NCBI GenBank assembly: GCA_024692235.1
Contig: JAILMW010000003.1
Location: forward strand, 1 to 53,515
DNA length: 53,515 nucleotides
Direction: 5' to 3'
Source: Saccharofermentans sp.
Lineage (GTDB): Bacteria > Bacillota > Clostridia > Saccharofermentanales > Saccharofermentanaceae
Part shown: one piece after another, positions 17,259 to 25,307 of the stretch
How positions within the stretch are numbered: the first letter of the stretch is position 1
Layout: each line of letters opens with the position of its first letter
The notes under the pieces: generated by a model
Told to the model about the DNA's origin: nothing
Databases searched by the model: none
Seen by the model: the letters and a program-made list of their open reading frames with translations, nothing else
Position numbers and translations under genes: made by a program

Positions 17259-18455
17259 TCAGTTATCTTCAACAGGTAGAGATATGATAAATACCTTGTT
17301 GTATTCTTCTCCCAGCTGATAGCGTCCCATATCCGGCTTTTGAACAAGCTTGAGCCTGCCGTCGTGAAGCTCTGCTATCTTCTTTGATACGGAAAGCCCG
17401 AGGCCCGAGCCGCCCTTCGTGGATCTTGATTCATCACCCATTACGAAAGGCTCGAAAAGCTTCTCTTCCAGTTCCTGGGGGATAGTTTCTCCGGAATCTG
17501 CTACAAAGACTCTCGCGGAATCTATCTCATCCTTAACGCCGATAAAGATCTTCGTTCCTTTGGAATTATGCTTCACTGCATTGGTTATAAGGTTATTTAT
17601 ACTTCTTGCAAGCTGCACCTTATCGATCTGACACATGAGCCTTTCCTCTGGGATATCGATATCTATCTCATCTCCCGCCTCTTCGATATCGGTATAGGAT
17701 GCTGCCACGCATTCTCTTGCCAGCTCGCATATATCCAATGGCGCCTTGACCAGTTCGAAGCCGTCGCTGTCGAGTCTTGAATAATTGAAGAGCATCTGGA
17801 TGATGTCATTCATTCGCTCGGTCTTGGCGGTTATGGTATCTAAGTATTCCTGCTGTTTCTCCGGCTTTATCATGCCCTCCGAAAGGGCTCTCGCGTAGCC
17901 CGATACGGTAGTCATGGGGGTCTTAAGGTCATGCGCGATATCTGAGATCATAAGATATCGCTTACGATCCTGAGCCTTCTGTTCATCCGCTCTTATCCGA
18001 TCCAGTTTTCTGAACTCGGAAGATACCTTTCCCGCAAAGTTCCATGCTCCGATAACTATCGGCGCCAACATCACTATCACGATCGCAACGAATGTCAGGA
18101 TAAGAAATACCGTATCTTTAAGAGACATATCGGTAATAGCGGAATCAGGAGCAGCAAATCCGATCTTCTCCAACTCCCTCGTGATATACAGGGACAGGAC
18201 CCGACCGCCTGCGGGTATCAGCTTGTCAAGGAATCCCGCGATGACATTAAGTATAAGTATCACCAAAAGGAAGATGACCGTACCGGCAGAGACATCGGCG
18301 GGGTCCGAGAGTTCCGGAAAAATGGCGGGGATCACAGAAGGAAGCATCACGTGATTCAGGAAAGACGAGATAAAGAACTCGGCAACACCTACGAGCACTA
18401 AAGTGACGACAAACCTCTTGGTTATGAACTTACGAAGCCTTACTTCCTCTGTCAT
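17259..18455 (-). CDS. Sensor histidine kinase (VanS-like)
   Basis: 398 residues. Membrane segments at about 14-32, 60-80 and 115-140; the short extracytoplasmic loops argue for sensing in or near the membrane. HisKA is DIAHDLKTPMTTVSGYARAL with His175. The ATPase domain has N-box LARSINNLITNAVKHN, G1 VADSGETIPQE and GGSGLGLSVSKKIAEL. The start overlaps the response regulator stop by 4 bases (ATGA), so they are a pair. The direct repeats upstream of the neighbouring DUF975 gene suggest one target (see that entry). Confidence 0.93.
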   Translation of the reverse strand: MTEEVRLRKFITKRFVVTLVLVGVAEFFISSFLNHVMLPSVIPAIFPELSDPADVSAGTVIFLLVILILNVIAGFLDKLIPAGGRVLSLYITRELEKIGFAAPDSAITDMSLKDTVFLILTFVAIVIVMLAPIVIGAWNFAGKVSSEFRKLDRIRADEQKAQDRKRYLMISDIAHDLKTPMTTVSGYARALSEGMIKPEKQQEYLDTITAKTERMNDIIQMLFNYSRLDSDGFELVKAPLDICELARECVAASYTDIEEAGDEIDIDIPEERLMCQIDKVQLARSINNLITNAVKHNSKGTKIFIGVKDEIDSARVFVADSGETIPQELEEKLFEPFVMGDESRSTKGGSGLGLSVSKKIAELHDGRLKLVQKPDMGRYQLGEEYNKVFIISLPVEDN

Positions 18456-19138
18456 GCCTTATCCATCCTGTAGCCGAGGCCCCTTAAAGTCTTTATATAC
18501 CTGGAAGGGTCCTCGTCGAGCTTTGTCCTTAACTTGCTTATAGACACCATGATATTATTGTCGGCTACCACGTATTCCTCATCCCAGGCATTCTCATAGA
18601 TCTGCTGCTTGGTGAAGACCTTACCGGGGTATCTCATGAACATCTCCATGATCTTATATTCAACTGATGTGAGATCTATAGTCACGCCGCCTTTGGTCAA
18701 GAGGCAGGAGTCGGTATCAAGTACCAGATCCTTTACGGTAAGTGTCTCGGACATACCCTTTGCTGCACCGAGGCTCGTGTAGCGGCGAAGGTTGGACTTC
18801 ACCCTTGCTACCACCTCAAGAGGGTTAAAGGGCTTAGGTATATAGTCGTCAGCGCCGAGGTCCAGGCCGAGTATCCTTTCGGCATCGGCGGTCCTTGCGG
18901 AGATCATTATAACGGGGATGTTGCTCTCCTTACGTATCTCCTTTAATACGGACAATCCGTCCTTTCCGGGCATCATTATATCAAGAAGGCAGAGGTCGGG
19001 CTTCTTCTCCCTTACGACTGCCATAGTCTCCATGCCGTCAGCAGCTTCCACGATGCTATAGTCCTCATTCTCAAGGTAAAGACGAAGAAGGTCTCTTATC
19101 TCCTTCTCATCGTCTGCGATCAATATAGTACTTTTCAT
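18452..19138 (-). CDS. OmpR/VanR-family response regulator
   Basis: 228 residues. The receiver has Asp9-Asp10, phospho-acceptor Asp53 in LLDIMMPGKD, Thr in ISART and Lys in YIPKPF. The C-terminal winged helix has the OmpR pattern (VEYKIMEMFMRYPGKVFTKQ and ISKLRTKLDEDP with ILxxGYRM-like ending LRGLGYRMDKA). Translationally coupled to the downstream kinase. A strong hairpin sits just upstream, after the DUF975 gene. OmpR-type dimers bind direct repeats spaced about one helical turn, as found before the DUF975 gene. Confidence 0.93.
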   Translation of the reverse strand: MKSTILIADDEKEIRDLLRLYLENEDYSIVEAADGMETMAVVREKKPDLCLLDIMMPGKDGLSVLKEIRKESNIPVIMISARTADAERILGLDLGADDYIPKPFNPLEVVARVKSNLRRYTSLGAAKGMSETLTVKDLVLDTDSCLLTKGGVTIDLTSVEYKIMEMFMRYPGKVFTKQQIYENAWDEEYVVADNNIMVSISKLRTKLDEDPSRYIKTLRGLGYRMDKA

Positions 19139-19165
19139 AAGTTTCTCCCCTAAACAGGAATAACC

Positions 19166-19185
19166 GGCGGGGAGGAAACCCCGCC
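19166..19185 (-). terminator. GC-rich hairpin after the DUF975 gene
   Basis: A perfect 7-bp G/C stem (19166-19172 with 19179-19185) and 6-base loop, between the DUF975 stop and the response regulator start. The U-tract is weak (GGTTATTCC), so some read-through into the two-component genes is possible. Confidence 0.55.
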
Positions 19186-19220
19186 AGTCTTCCTAACTAA
19201 TATATCATAGTTTTGTCAGA

Positions 19221-20060
19221 TCAAGCCTTAGCTGTACCATACTTGATAGCCTCATAGAGAGCTGCATCTGTTGACTTCTTGTAAGGATCTACATAGAAGA
19301 CACCAAGGATACCCCATGTAGCTGCAGAGAGGATATCCCAGCCGATGAAGGAAAGGTCGAGTACGAATGTCTTCCACTTGTTGCCCTTCATGAGGGATGA
19401 GCTGAGCTTAAGAGCTTCGTCTGTATTCATCTCGGGATTCTCGGAAATGATATAGTCTACGAGTCTGTACTCATAAGACTTAACGATACCGGGAACGATA
19501 AAGAGAAGTGACCAGAGTGAGATATAAAGATCCTTGAGGAACATTGTCTTAACGATGTTCTTATAGTGATTTCTGAAGCCGAACATAAGGTTGTCCATTG
19601 AAGCGGGCTCCTCGAGGTTCCTTCTGAAGAATCTTGCACATCCGAGCTTAACGGGATTAACGATAAGTGCTGTGAATACGAATGCTACTGCTACTACTGC
19701 GAGCACTACGATCGTTACTATAAGTCCTGCTGCGATAATAACAAAAGCGGGAACCTCTCCATCGTCGATCTGCTCTGTCATATCTTCAAGGTCACTCTCG
19801 ATCGTTGCCTCGATGCCTGTCTCATCGTTGATCTCTTCTTCGTCCGTAGTGATCAGCTCATCGATCTCTTCCTGATCCATATCAGTCGTCTCGACTATCC
19901 TGTGATTACCTGCGAAGGAGTGATTTGCATTGAATCCGCCCGAGAATGCTGCCGTTCCTCCTGCGATGGCTCCTACCAGTATGAGAGAAGCTACGCACTT
20001 CCAGAAGTTTGCCTTAAATGCCTTAAGTCCTTTTGCTTTTACATCTTTCCTATTCCACAT
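19221..20060 (-). CDS. DUF975 family membrane protein
   Basis: 279 residues. The opening MWNRKDVKAKGLKAFKANFWKC is split from the first transmembrane helix in the way typical of DUF975 proteins. Further membrane segments lie at about 105-135, 180-205 and 235-260, with the conserved MLFxFR-like piece NLMFGFRNHYKNIVKTMFL. An acidic loop of about 60 residues with many Glu/Asp follows TM1. Members are uncharacterised integral membrane proteins often found near two-component systems of the cell envelope. A strong AAGGAGGT precedes the ATG. Phased CTTAAC repeats in its promoter and its place directly upstream of a VanR/VanS-like pair suggest it is a target of that pair; this is inferred. Confidence 0.88.
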   Translation of the reverse strand: MWNRKDVKAKGLKAFKANFWKCVASLILVGAIAGGTAAFSGGFNANHSFAGNHRIVETTDMDQEEIDELITTDEEEINDETGIEATIESDLEDMTEQIDDGEVPAFVIIAAGLIVTIVVLAVVAVAFVFTALIVNPVKLGCARFFRRNLEEPASMDNLMFGFRNHYKNIVKTMFLKDLYISLWSLLFIVPGIVKSYEYRLVDYIISENPEMNTDEALKLSSSLMKGNKWKTFVLDLSFIGWDILSAATWGILGVFYVDPYKKSTDAALYEAIKYGTAKA

Positions 20061-20108
20061 AGTTTTGACCTCCTTGAGCTTTGTGCTCGTGTTTTGTTTT
20101 ATGGTCTC

Positions 20109-20163
20109 ATTCTACGTGGGCAGTCTTAACCGTAAACACGGTGAACCTTAACGTAACCTTAAC
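20109..20163 (-). promoter_or_regulatory. DUF975 promoter with three phased GTTAAG repeats
   Basis: A good -10 (TAGAAT on the minus strand, 20109-20114) lacks a recognisable -35. In its place are three GTTAAG boxes (plus-strand CTTAAC at 20135, 20147 and 20158) spaced 12 and 11 bases. Direct repeats with an 11-base period next to the -35 position are the typical binding pattern of OmpR/PhoB-class activators. Confidence 0.6.
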
Positions 20164-20164
20164 G

Positions 20165-21265
20165 TTAAATATTTCTTCCTGACAGAAGGCTCCGGACAAG
20201 ATCTCTCTTCTCGAACAATACGCATCCGCCCTTATGGTCGTCTTTAAGGACATCCTGATCCTGCAATAATGTAAAGAGCTTTGAATGCATAGCTTCCTTT
20301 AAAGAAGAATCTTTTACATTAATATCGGAATAAGGAGAGAAAGGACATGGCTCCGCGCCTCCGTGAGAATTTATATGGAAGAATCCTCTTCCTGCCGCTA
20401 TACATCCTCCCGAACTCTTCTCGTCTCCCGGGAAAGATACGAATACCATCTCCTGATGTTCCTCACGAATTCTGTTAACAGAACTTAAGAGCATATCTCT
20501 CTGCTCATCTGTAAGAGCAAGACCCGTGCTCTCGTCAGATACGGGAACATATTCTACATATATAACGAGCTTACAGCCTCTCGAAGACAGATCATTTATA
20601 AAGCTGTAAGATGTAACTTCATCTATATTTTCTGAAGTGACAGTGACCGATGCTCCGAATATCAGATCTCTCTTATAAAGTTCATTCATGGCGGTTATAA
20701 GCTTATCGTATACGCCGTCTCCGCGCCTTGAATCCGTCTTCTCCTTATCGCCTTCTATACTTATTACAGGAACGATATTTCTGTGCTCGTCAAAAAGCTC
20801 GAGATAATTCTTATTGATATAAGTACCGTTGGTAAATACGGGGAATAATATATCCGGCTTCTTAGCGGCCTCCCTCATGACATCGGCGCGAAGGAGCGGC
20901 TCGCCTCCCGCAAGAAGGATAAAGCTTATACCGAGGTCCTGCGCCTCATCGAAGATATCCTTCCAGTCAGCGCCTGACAGCTGATCTACGGGCTGTATAT
21001 CAGTCGTAGCATTATTACATCTTGAATAGCAACCTGCACAGTGAAGATTGCAGCCTGAAGTTATGCTCGCGATAAGAAACGGCGGTATATGTTCACCCTG
21101 CTTCTTTGCTGCGGCTCTTCTCTTGGAGGCCGCCTTGCTTGCTGCCGCAAATCTTACCATATACGCGCTCTCACGGGGGTTTTTGATCGTAGCTCTTAAA
21201 GCATCCGCTACGATCCTCTCTACGCCCTTTGTCATATATGTCTGTATATCAAAGTTACTATCCAT
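20165..21265 (-). CDS. Radical SAM protein with C-terminal Cys region
   Basis: 366 residues. The radical SAM cluster motif is CNLHCAGC (Cys72, Cys76, Cys79), followed by GGEPLL for SAM binding. The C-terminal part has further Cys residues (GGCIAAGRGFFHINSHGGAEPCPF and GGC near the end), like the auxiliary-cluster region of SPASM/twitch proteins. The N-terminus is an unusual 60-residue basic, alanine-rich helical region. It is the last gene of a MarR-nitroreductase-flavodoxin set, 9 bases after the flavodoxin, which may be its electron donor. No peptide substrate gene is visible beside it. The reaction is unknown. Confidence 0.88.
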   Translation of the reverse strand: MDSNFDIQTYMTKGVERIVADALRATIKNPRESAYMVRFAAASKAASKRRAAAKKQGEHIPPFLIASITSGCNLHCAGCYSRCNNATTDIQPVDQLSGADWKDIFDEAQDLGISFILLAGGEPLLRADVMREAAKKPDILFPVFTNGTYINKNYLELFDEHRNIVPVISIEGDKEKTDSRRGDGVYDKLITAMNELYKRDLIFGASVTVTSENIDEVTSYSFINDLSSRGCKLVIYVEYVPVSDESTGLALTDEQRDMLLSSVNRIREEHQEMVFVSFPGDEKSSGGCIAAGRGFFHINSHGGAEPCPFSPYSDINVKDSSLKEAMHSKLFTLLQDQDVLKDDHKGGCVLFEKRDLVRSLLSGRNI

Positions 21266-21274
21266 AACTGCACC

Positions 21275-21682
21275 TTACTTAAACTGTCTTGCAAATGCCG
21301 CTGCGGCTCTTAAGTCCTCGGCATCAGGCTTACCCTTATGAACACCCTTGAACTCGCCTCTGCAGTGGAACTCCTTGGGATCCATGGGGATACCGACTTT
21401 ATCCGCTTCCGCCTTGACCTTCTTATATGTTGAATTAAGAAGAGCAGCGGATCCGAAGTTAACGATCCTTCCAACCTTATTCTTATCAAGGGAAGCAACA
21501 AAATCCCTTACCTCCGGATCGATGCTGAAAGCATAGTAAGAATTGCCGAGGAAGAGGATATCCGTCTTCTCCGTAACGGGAGTACTTATGGGAAGTGCCT
21601 CTACTCCGAGCTCCTTGGCAACTGCCTCGGCAAGCTTTCTCGTATTACCTGTCTTTGTATAGTATCTTACCTGGTATGTCAT
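21275..21682 (-). CDS. Flavodoxin-like protein
   Basis: 135 residues. The FMN phosphate loop is YYTKTGNTRKLAE at the N-terminus, and LFLGNSYYAFSIDPEVRDFV fits the flavin-stacking loop. Short-chain flavodoxins carry single electrons in the cytoplasm. Strong AAGGAGG before the ATG; 13 bases after the nitroreductase and 9 bases before the radical SAM gene. It is most likely the reductant for one of those two enzymes. Confidence 0.88.
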   Translation of the reverse strand: MTYQVRYYTKTGNTRKLAEAVAKELGVEALPISTPVTEKTDILFLGNSYYAFSIDPEVRDFVASLDKNKVGRIVNFGSAALLNSTYKKVKAEADKVGIPMDPKEFHCRGEFKGVHKGKPDAEDLRAAAAFARQFK

Positions 21683-21695
21683 GTTCGTATCCTCC

Positions 21696-22349
21696 TTATA
21701 CCTGCCTGCCCGAGCCTATCTCGAAATGGCACTTAACTATTCCGATATCTACCTGACTTAAGACACCGCCTTTGTCTATGAATTCCACCTTATCGTCTAC
21801 TCCGAGACGTATCATGAACTTCTGCTGATTGATCGCAGTAGGAGCAAGAAGAGCAGCCTCTACTCCCTTGTCGAACCACTCGGGTCTTTCTCCCGCAGCT
21901 TCGCTTACCTGGGATGCGCTCTTGGACTTTCTGGCTCTTCCTCCGTCCTTGCCGTATCCGATGGCGATACATATAACAAGTCTGTAGCCTTCAGGAATAT
22001 CAGCTTCTGTATTCTTGCGGTTGAACGTACCTGTCCAACACGTATTAAGTCCCAGCGTCTGAGCGAAGAGGACAAGCTTCTCGCCATAATAACCCACTCT
22101 CTGATCGAGATCTTTTGCATCCTTCCCCACGCATGCGATGACGCTTGGCGCAGATTCCAATCCGGATGCTCTGTTGATCAGTCTGTTGTAGGTCTTACCG
22201 GCATCTTCGATCAGCTGCAGATGAAGATCGCCTTCCAAATTAAGCTCCTCTATCTTATCTTTGAGAGCTTTTAGCTTATCTTCTTCTATACGATCGGGCT
22301 TATACTGTCTTACCGAATGTCTCTCATATATCGCTTCAAGATCTGTCAT
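21696..22349 (-). CDS. Nitroreductase-family protein
   Basis: 217 residues. N-terminal YERHSVRQYKPD is the family hallmark for FMN phosphate binding; the middle has GYYGEKLVLFAQTLGLNTCWTGTF in the usual place, and the C-terminal half APTAINQQKFMI supplies the second FMN-contact region. The arrangement with the second half read as a repeat resembles the TM1586-type putative nitroreductases. It overlaps the MarR regulator by 4 bases. Likely a flavin-dependent oxidoreductase induced under oxidative or electrophile stress. Confidence 0.88.
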   Translation of the reverse strand: MTDLEAIYERHSVRQYKPDRIEEDKLKALKDKIEELNLEGDLHLQLIEDAGKTYNRLINRASGLESAPSVIACVGKDAKDLDQRVGYYGEKLVLFAQTLGLNTCWTGTFNRKNTEADIPEGYRLVICIAIGYGKDGGRARKSKSASQVSEAAGERPEWFDKGVEAALLAPTAINQQKFMIRLGVDDKVEFIDKGGVLSQVDIGIVKCHFEIGSGRQV

Positions 22350-22789
22350 GACTTGCCTCCTTCATCCAGTATCTTATAAAGTATCCTGTAAAGTTCCGCC
22401 TTCTCCTTATCTGTCAGGCGATCATTCCCCTGTGACATCGCCAGGGGTATATCCTTACACTTCTCCTTGAGAGCTTCGCCTTTCTTGGTGATCGTCACTA
22501 TAGTGACTCTCTCATCTTCAGCGGATCTGGCTCTTGTCACAAGACCCGCCTGCTCCATCCTTTTAAGAAGCGGAGTCAATGTTCCCGCATCCAGAAGGAG
22601 AGTTGCCCCCAGCTGTCCGACGTTGACACTTCTGTGCTCCCACAGGACCATCAGGACGATATACTGAGTATATGTAAGTCCCAGAGGCTTTAAGTACGGA
22701 GTGTATGCTCCGACTATCTTCCTGCCGCATGCATATAAAGGGAAACATAACTGATTCTTCAAGAGGAGCTGTTCGTATTGCTGTGCCAT
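22346..22789 (-). CDS. MarR-family redox regulator (OhrR-like)
   Basis: 147 residues. The N-terminal LKNQLCFPLYACGRKI places Cys15 exactly where OhrR-type peroxide sensors have their reactive Cys. The winged helix is YTQYIVLMVLWEHRSVNVGQLGATLLLDAG split by the wing DERVTIVTITKKG. OhrR repressors leave DNA when this Cys is oxidised by organic peroxide. It leads the operon with nitroreductase, flavodoxin and radical SAM genes and is probably autoregulated: a near-ideal sigma-A promoter directly upstream carries TTGC repeats that could be its operator. Confidence 0.9.
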   Translation of the reverse strand: MAQQYEQLLLKNQLCFPLYACGRKIVGAYTPYLKPLGLTYTQYIVLMVLWEHRSVNVGQLGATLLLDAGTLTPLLKRMEQAGLVTRARSAEDERVTIVTITKKGEALKEKCKDIPLAMSQGNDRLTDKEKAELYRILYKILDEGGKS

Positions 22790-22819
22790 AAGATCACCTC
22801 AACAATTACCTTTTGCAAC

Positions 22820-22848
22820 ATTATATTTTGCGCAATGTAAATTGTCAA
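22820..22848 (-). promoter_or_regulatory. Consensus promoter of the marR-nitroreductase operon
   Basis: On the minus strand a perfect TTGACA (22843-22848) and a perfect TATAAT (22820-22825) are exactly 17 bases apart. The spacer contains the palindrome TTGCGCAA and the region just past the -10 has GTTGCAAAAG, candidate operator halves that would let a MarR dimer block RNA polymerase. Confidence 0.8.
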
Positions 22849-22939
22849 TGGATATCCCTGTTAAGAAATCAGGGCATTTTTGCGGAAAAGATCGATCGTT
22901 TAATATCTCTTACTTCAATGATTTCGTGACAGGCTTCGA

Positions 22940-24220
22940 TCAGGAACGGTCGCCCCTGTAGATCCTCTTGATCTTCTTGACTGTTGAATTACCGCCGCCG
23001 TCAGTTATAAGGACATCACATTCACCCTTAACGCTTCCTATGGTGATGGCATTACGTACACCCGAAGTCTCCTTGAGCTTTTGAATCATCTTGAACCTCG
23101 TGGCCTCGGGAGAAAAGATCGTCAGGAACAGATATCCGTCATATTCAGATTCTGTGATATTAACGCGGATCGTATCCGCAAATCTTGCATAGAGAGCCTC
23201 CGACAGCCCCCTGATCTTCTCTGCCGTATCAAGGACGGTTATCGAGATGACAAGCTCATAGTCATCGTATCTTCTGAATCGGTCGTGGATATAATTGCGG
23301 TATGGTGCTTCCCTGTGCCTGTTAAAGTGATCCTTCTCTGCGGGATTCTCGAGATCTCCGTAGAAGATGAGCACAGTCTCGTCATACATTATGTTGACGA
23401 AGCAGTTCATGCCCCTTTGAGCGATCATCCTCTCGCAGGTATTACATGCATATGCGGGAAGGTACTCGACGTCGATATAATCCTTGCGGCGAAGATCATA
23501 TAAAGCGGCTCCGTCCATGACTATTATCGGATATTTAAGCTTAACGCCTCTCATAAGAGAAGATACTCCCGCGGGGGTGTGGACCGTGGAGACAGTGAAC
23601 TTCATGCCGCTGTCAATAAGTCTGTTAAGTTCCACAACACTGTACTGCGAAGCGGATTCATCATCATTTATAAGAACATCATCGATACCGCAGACATAGA
23701 GCGTATCCGTATCATACTTCCCCGGAAGACGGATGCTGTTAACGACAACACCGACCCCTATACCTATAAGCGTATCAAGGATACGATTTACTACCGCTAC
23801 GGATGGATCCGCATCGAAAGTATTAGTCAGCACGATACTTAAGAACACGGAGCAGGAGAAGAAAGTCGCTTCCCTCTTGTTAAGCACCACCGTCGAATAG
23901 ATGACCGGGACGATCATCAGTGCGGCGAGGAAATAAACGACTACCGGAATATCAAGCCCTGCGGCTCTTATTATCACCATGAACAGGAAGCCGAATAGAG
24001 CTCCCACAAAAGTACCGATAGTCCTCTGCCCGGCATTGCTCCTTGTAGTCTCGTGATTAGGCTGCATGCACCACAGTGCGGAGATGGCACTGTAGAAAGG
24101 AAGTCCGTCGCCTATCGGAGACAAAGTGCGAAGATACCAGATAAGCATGCAAAGCGCGACTGCGACCGCAGACTTGACTATCCTGGCGCCTATAGGCGGA
24201 AGCTTCCTCGAACTGTTCAT
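22940..24220 (-). CDS. FUSC/ArAE-like membrane domain fused to degenerate HAD domain
   Basis: 426 residues. Residues 1-165 form six or so membrane helices of the aromatic-acid-exporter/FUSC type (ISALWCMQPNHETTRSNAGQRTIGT is split over the characteristic loop). Residues 170-420 look like a Cof-type HAD phosphatase, but the active site is changed. Motif I should read DxDGTLLN and here reads GIDDVLIN, so the nucleophilic Asp is Gly178; motif IV GDxxND reads GSVKGECD. Thr212 (motif II) remains. The domain is therefore likely a ligand-binding rather than a phosphatase module. 7 bases separate it from the upstream small membrane protein gene, with which it is probably co-transcribed. Confidence 0.82.
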   Translation of the reverse strand: MNSSRKLPPIGARIVKSAVAVALCMLIWYLRTLSPIGDGLPFYSAISALWCMQPNHETTRSNAGQRTIGTFVGALFGFLFMVIIRAAGLDIPVVVYFLAALMIVPVIYSTVVLNKREATFFSCSVFLSIVLTNTFDADPSVAVVNRILDTLIGIGVGVVVNSIRLPGKYDTDTLYVCGIDDVLINDDESASQYSVVELNRLIDSGMKFTVSTVHTPAGVSSLMRGVKLKYPIIVMDGAALYDLRRKDYIDVEYLPAYACNTCERMIAQRGMNCFVNIMYDETVLIFYGDLENPAEKDHFNRHREAPYRNYIHDRFRRYDDYELVISITVLDTAEKIRGLSEALYARFADTIRVNITESEYDGYLFLTIFSPEATRFKMIQKLKETSGVRNAITIGSVKGECDVLITDGGGNSTVKKIKRIYRGDRS

Positions 24221-24227
24221 ATCGCCA

Positions 24228-24599
24228 TCACAGCATATACTTATCGCCGATCTGCGAATAATAAGATCCGATCAGCTTATTCCACTGCTTTGCGATCTTA
24301 CCGATATTGGCATATATCGCTCCCAATGCGGCAGCACCGACGACAGCCATGAGAACAACAGCTGTTACCAGCGCGAGAAGTAACTCTTCGCTCTTTACAT
24401 ATGTCGAGATCCCGAAGGCCAATGCGAGAACGGCTCCGGTAATAAGGAGGATCTTTACCCTCTGTGCTAATTTCTGCTTTTCGCTCTTTAACTGCTCATA
24501 GATGTTAGCTATCTCTTCTTCCGAGAGAGCCTTCTTGCGGATGTCATTTTCCAGTTCATAGCTGATACTGTATGTAGTGATCTTGTGAATAGTTGCCAT
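24228..24599 (-). CDS. Small membrane protein with coiled N-terminus
   Basis: 123 residues. The first 45 residues are charged and helical (LSEEEIANIYEQLKSEKQKL), followed by two transmembrane helices at about 48-65 and 72-95, then a short polar tail. AGAGGT precedes the ATG. No family recognised. It sits 7 bases upstream of the FUSC/HAD fusion and 26 bases after the PNPOx gene, so the three probably share a transcript. Confidence 0.72.
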   Translation of the reverse strand: MATIHKITTYSISYELENDIRKKALSEEEIANIYEQLKSEKQKLAQRVKILLITGAVLALAFGISTYVKSEELLLALVTAVVLMAVVGAAALGAIYANIGKIAKQWNKLIGSYYSQIGDKYML

Positions 24600-24625
24600 G
24601 TATTACCTCTTCTGTATTATCATTC

Positions 24626-25102
24626 TCATGACTCATTAACGAGCTTGCCCGTCATGTGCTCTACCGTAAGTTCCAAGCAGCATACGCGGGAAAATGCATT
24701 TTTAATCTCTTTTGCAAGATACTCTTCGTCGTCGGTGAACTTGCGGCAGAGGTCAGTACAGATCTTAAGCTTTTTGTCTTCATTCGTAACGACACTTATC
24801 CTGCCGAAAGAGATGACGCTCGTGATGTTAAGAGCCCACTCGCCTTCGCGGCGAAAGCCTTCATCCATTACGCAGTAACTTGCTTTATCGCACTTTGTTA
24901 TGGCGTCCAGCTTATGTCCTTCCTTAGCGCAATGAAAGTATATCTTCCCTTCTTCTTCACAGTAGAGATGATCAAGAGGCACCCCGTAAGGATAGCCGTC
25001 GTCGCCAATTACAGACAACACGCCGCGGGGCGCGGTTCGAAGGACCCGTATGCACTCTTCCTGCGACACCTGCTGCTTAAATCTTCTCATGGGTCTGAAC
25101 AT
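24626..25102 (-). CDS. Pyridoxamine-5'-phosphate-oxidase-family flavoprotein (NimA-like)
   Basis: 158 residues. The split-barrel start MRRFKQQVSQEECIRVLRTA, then GVLSVIGDDGYPYGVPLDHLY, KIYFHCAKEGHKLDAI and the C-terminal EHMTGK are typical of NimA-type FMN-binding oxidoreductases. Such proteins reduce nitro compounds or similar small substrates with bound flavin. It is the first gene of the run 25102-22940 and is divergent from the GGDEF gene across a 205-base gap in which I see no certain promoter. Confidence 0.9.
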   Translation of the reverse strand: MFRPMRRFKQQVSQEECIRVLRTAPRGVLSVIGDDGYPYGVPLDHLYCEEEGKIYFHCAKEGHKLDAITKCDKASYCVMDEGFRREGEWALNITSVISFGRISVVTNEDKKLKICTDLCRKFTDDEEYLAKEIKNAFSRVCCLELTVEHMTGKLVNES

Positions 25103-25307
25103 AATACCCTCTCTCCTTATCTGTACTTATTCTTCAAAACTTTAAACTTAAGTTCGTATTATTGCAATAAGAAAGAGGGTGCATTTCGCGAAAGGCTGTG
25201 AGAGCACAGATCACAATCGTCAAACTATGTTTACAATTTGTTTGGTTGTCAGCTCCACTAAGTATAAATTATTATAAAAACATCTCATTAATCTCAGGGA
25301 AGGATAA

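Noticed and set aside
20165..22349. A RiPP-maturation locus around the radical SAM gene.
   Set aside because: No small precursor gene or peptide-recognition domain is present; the context is redox enzymes.
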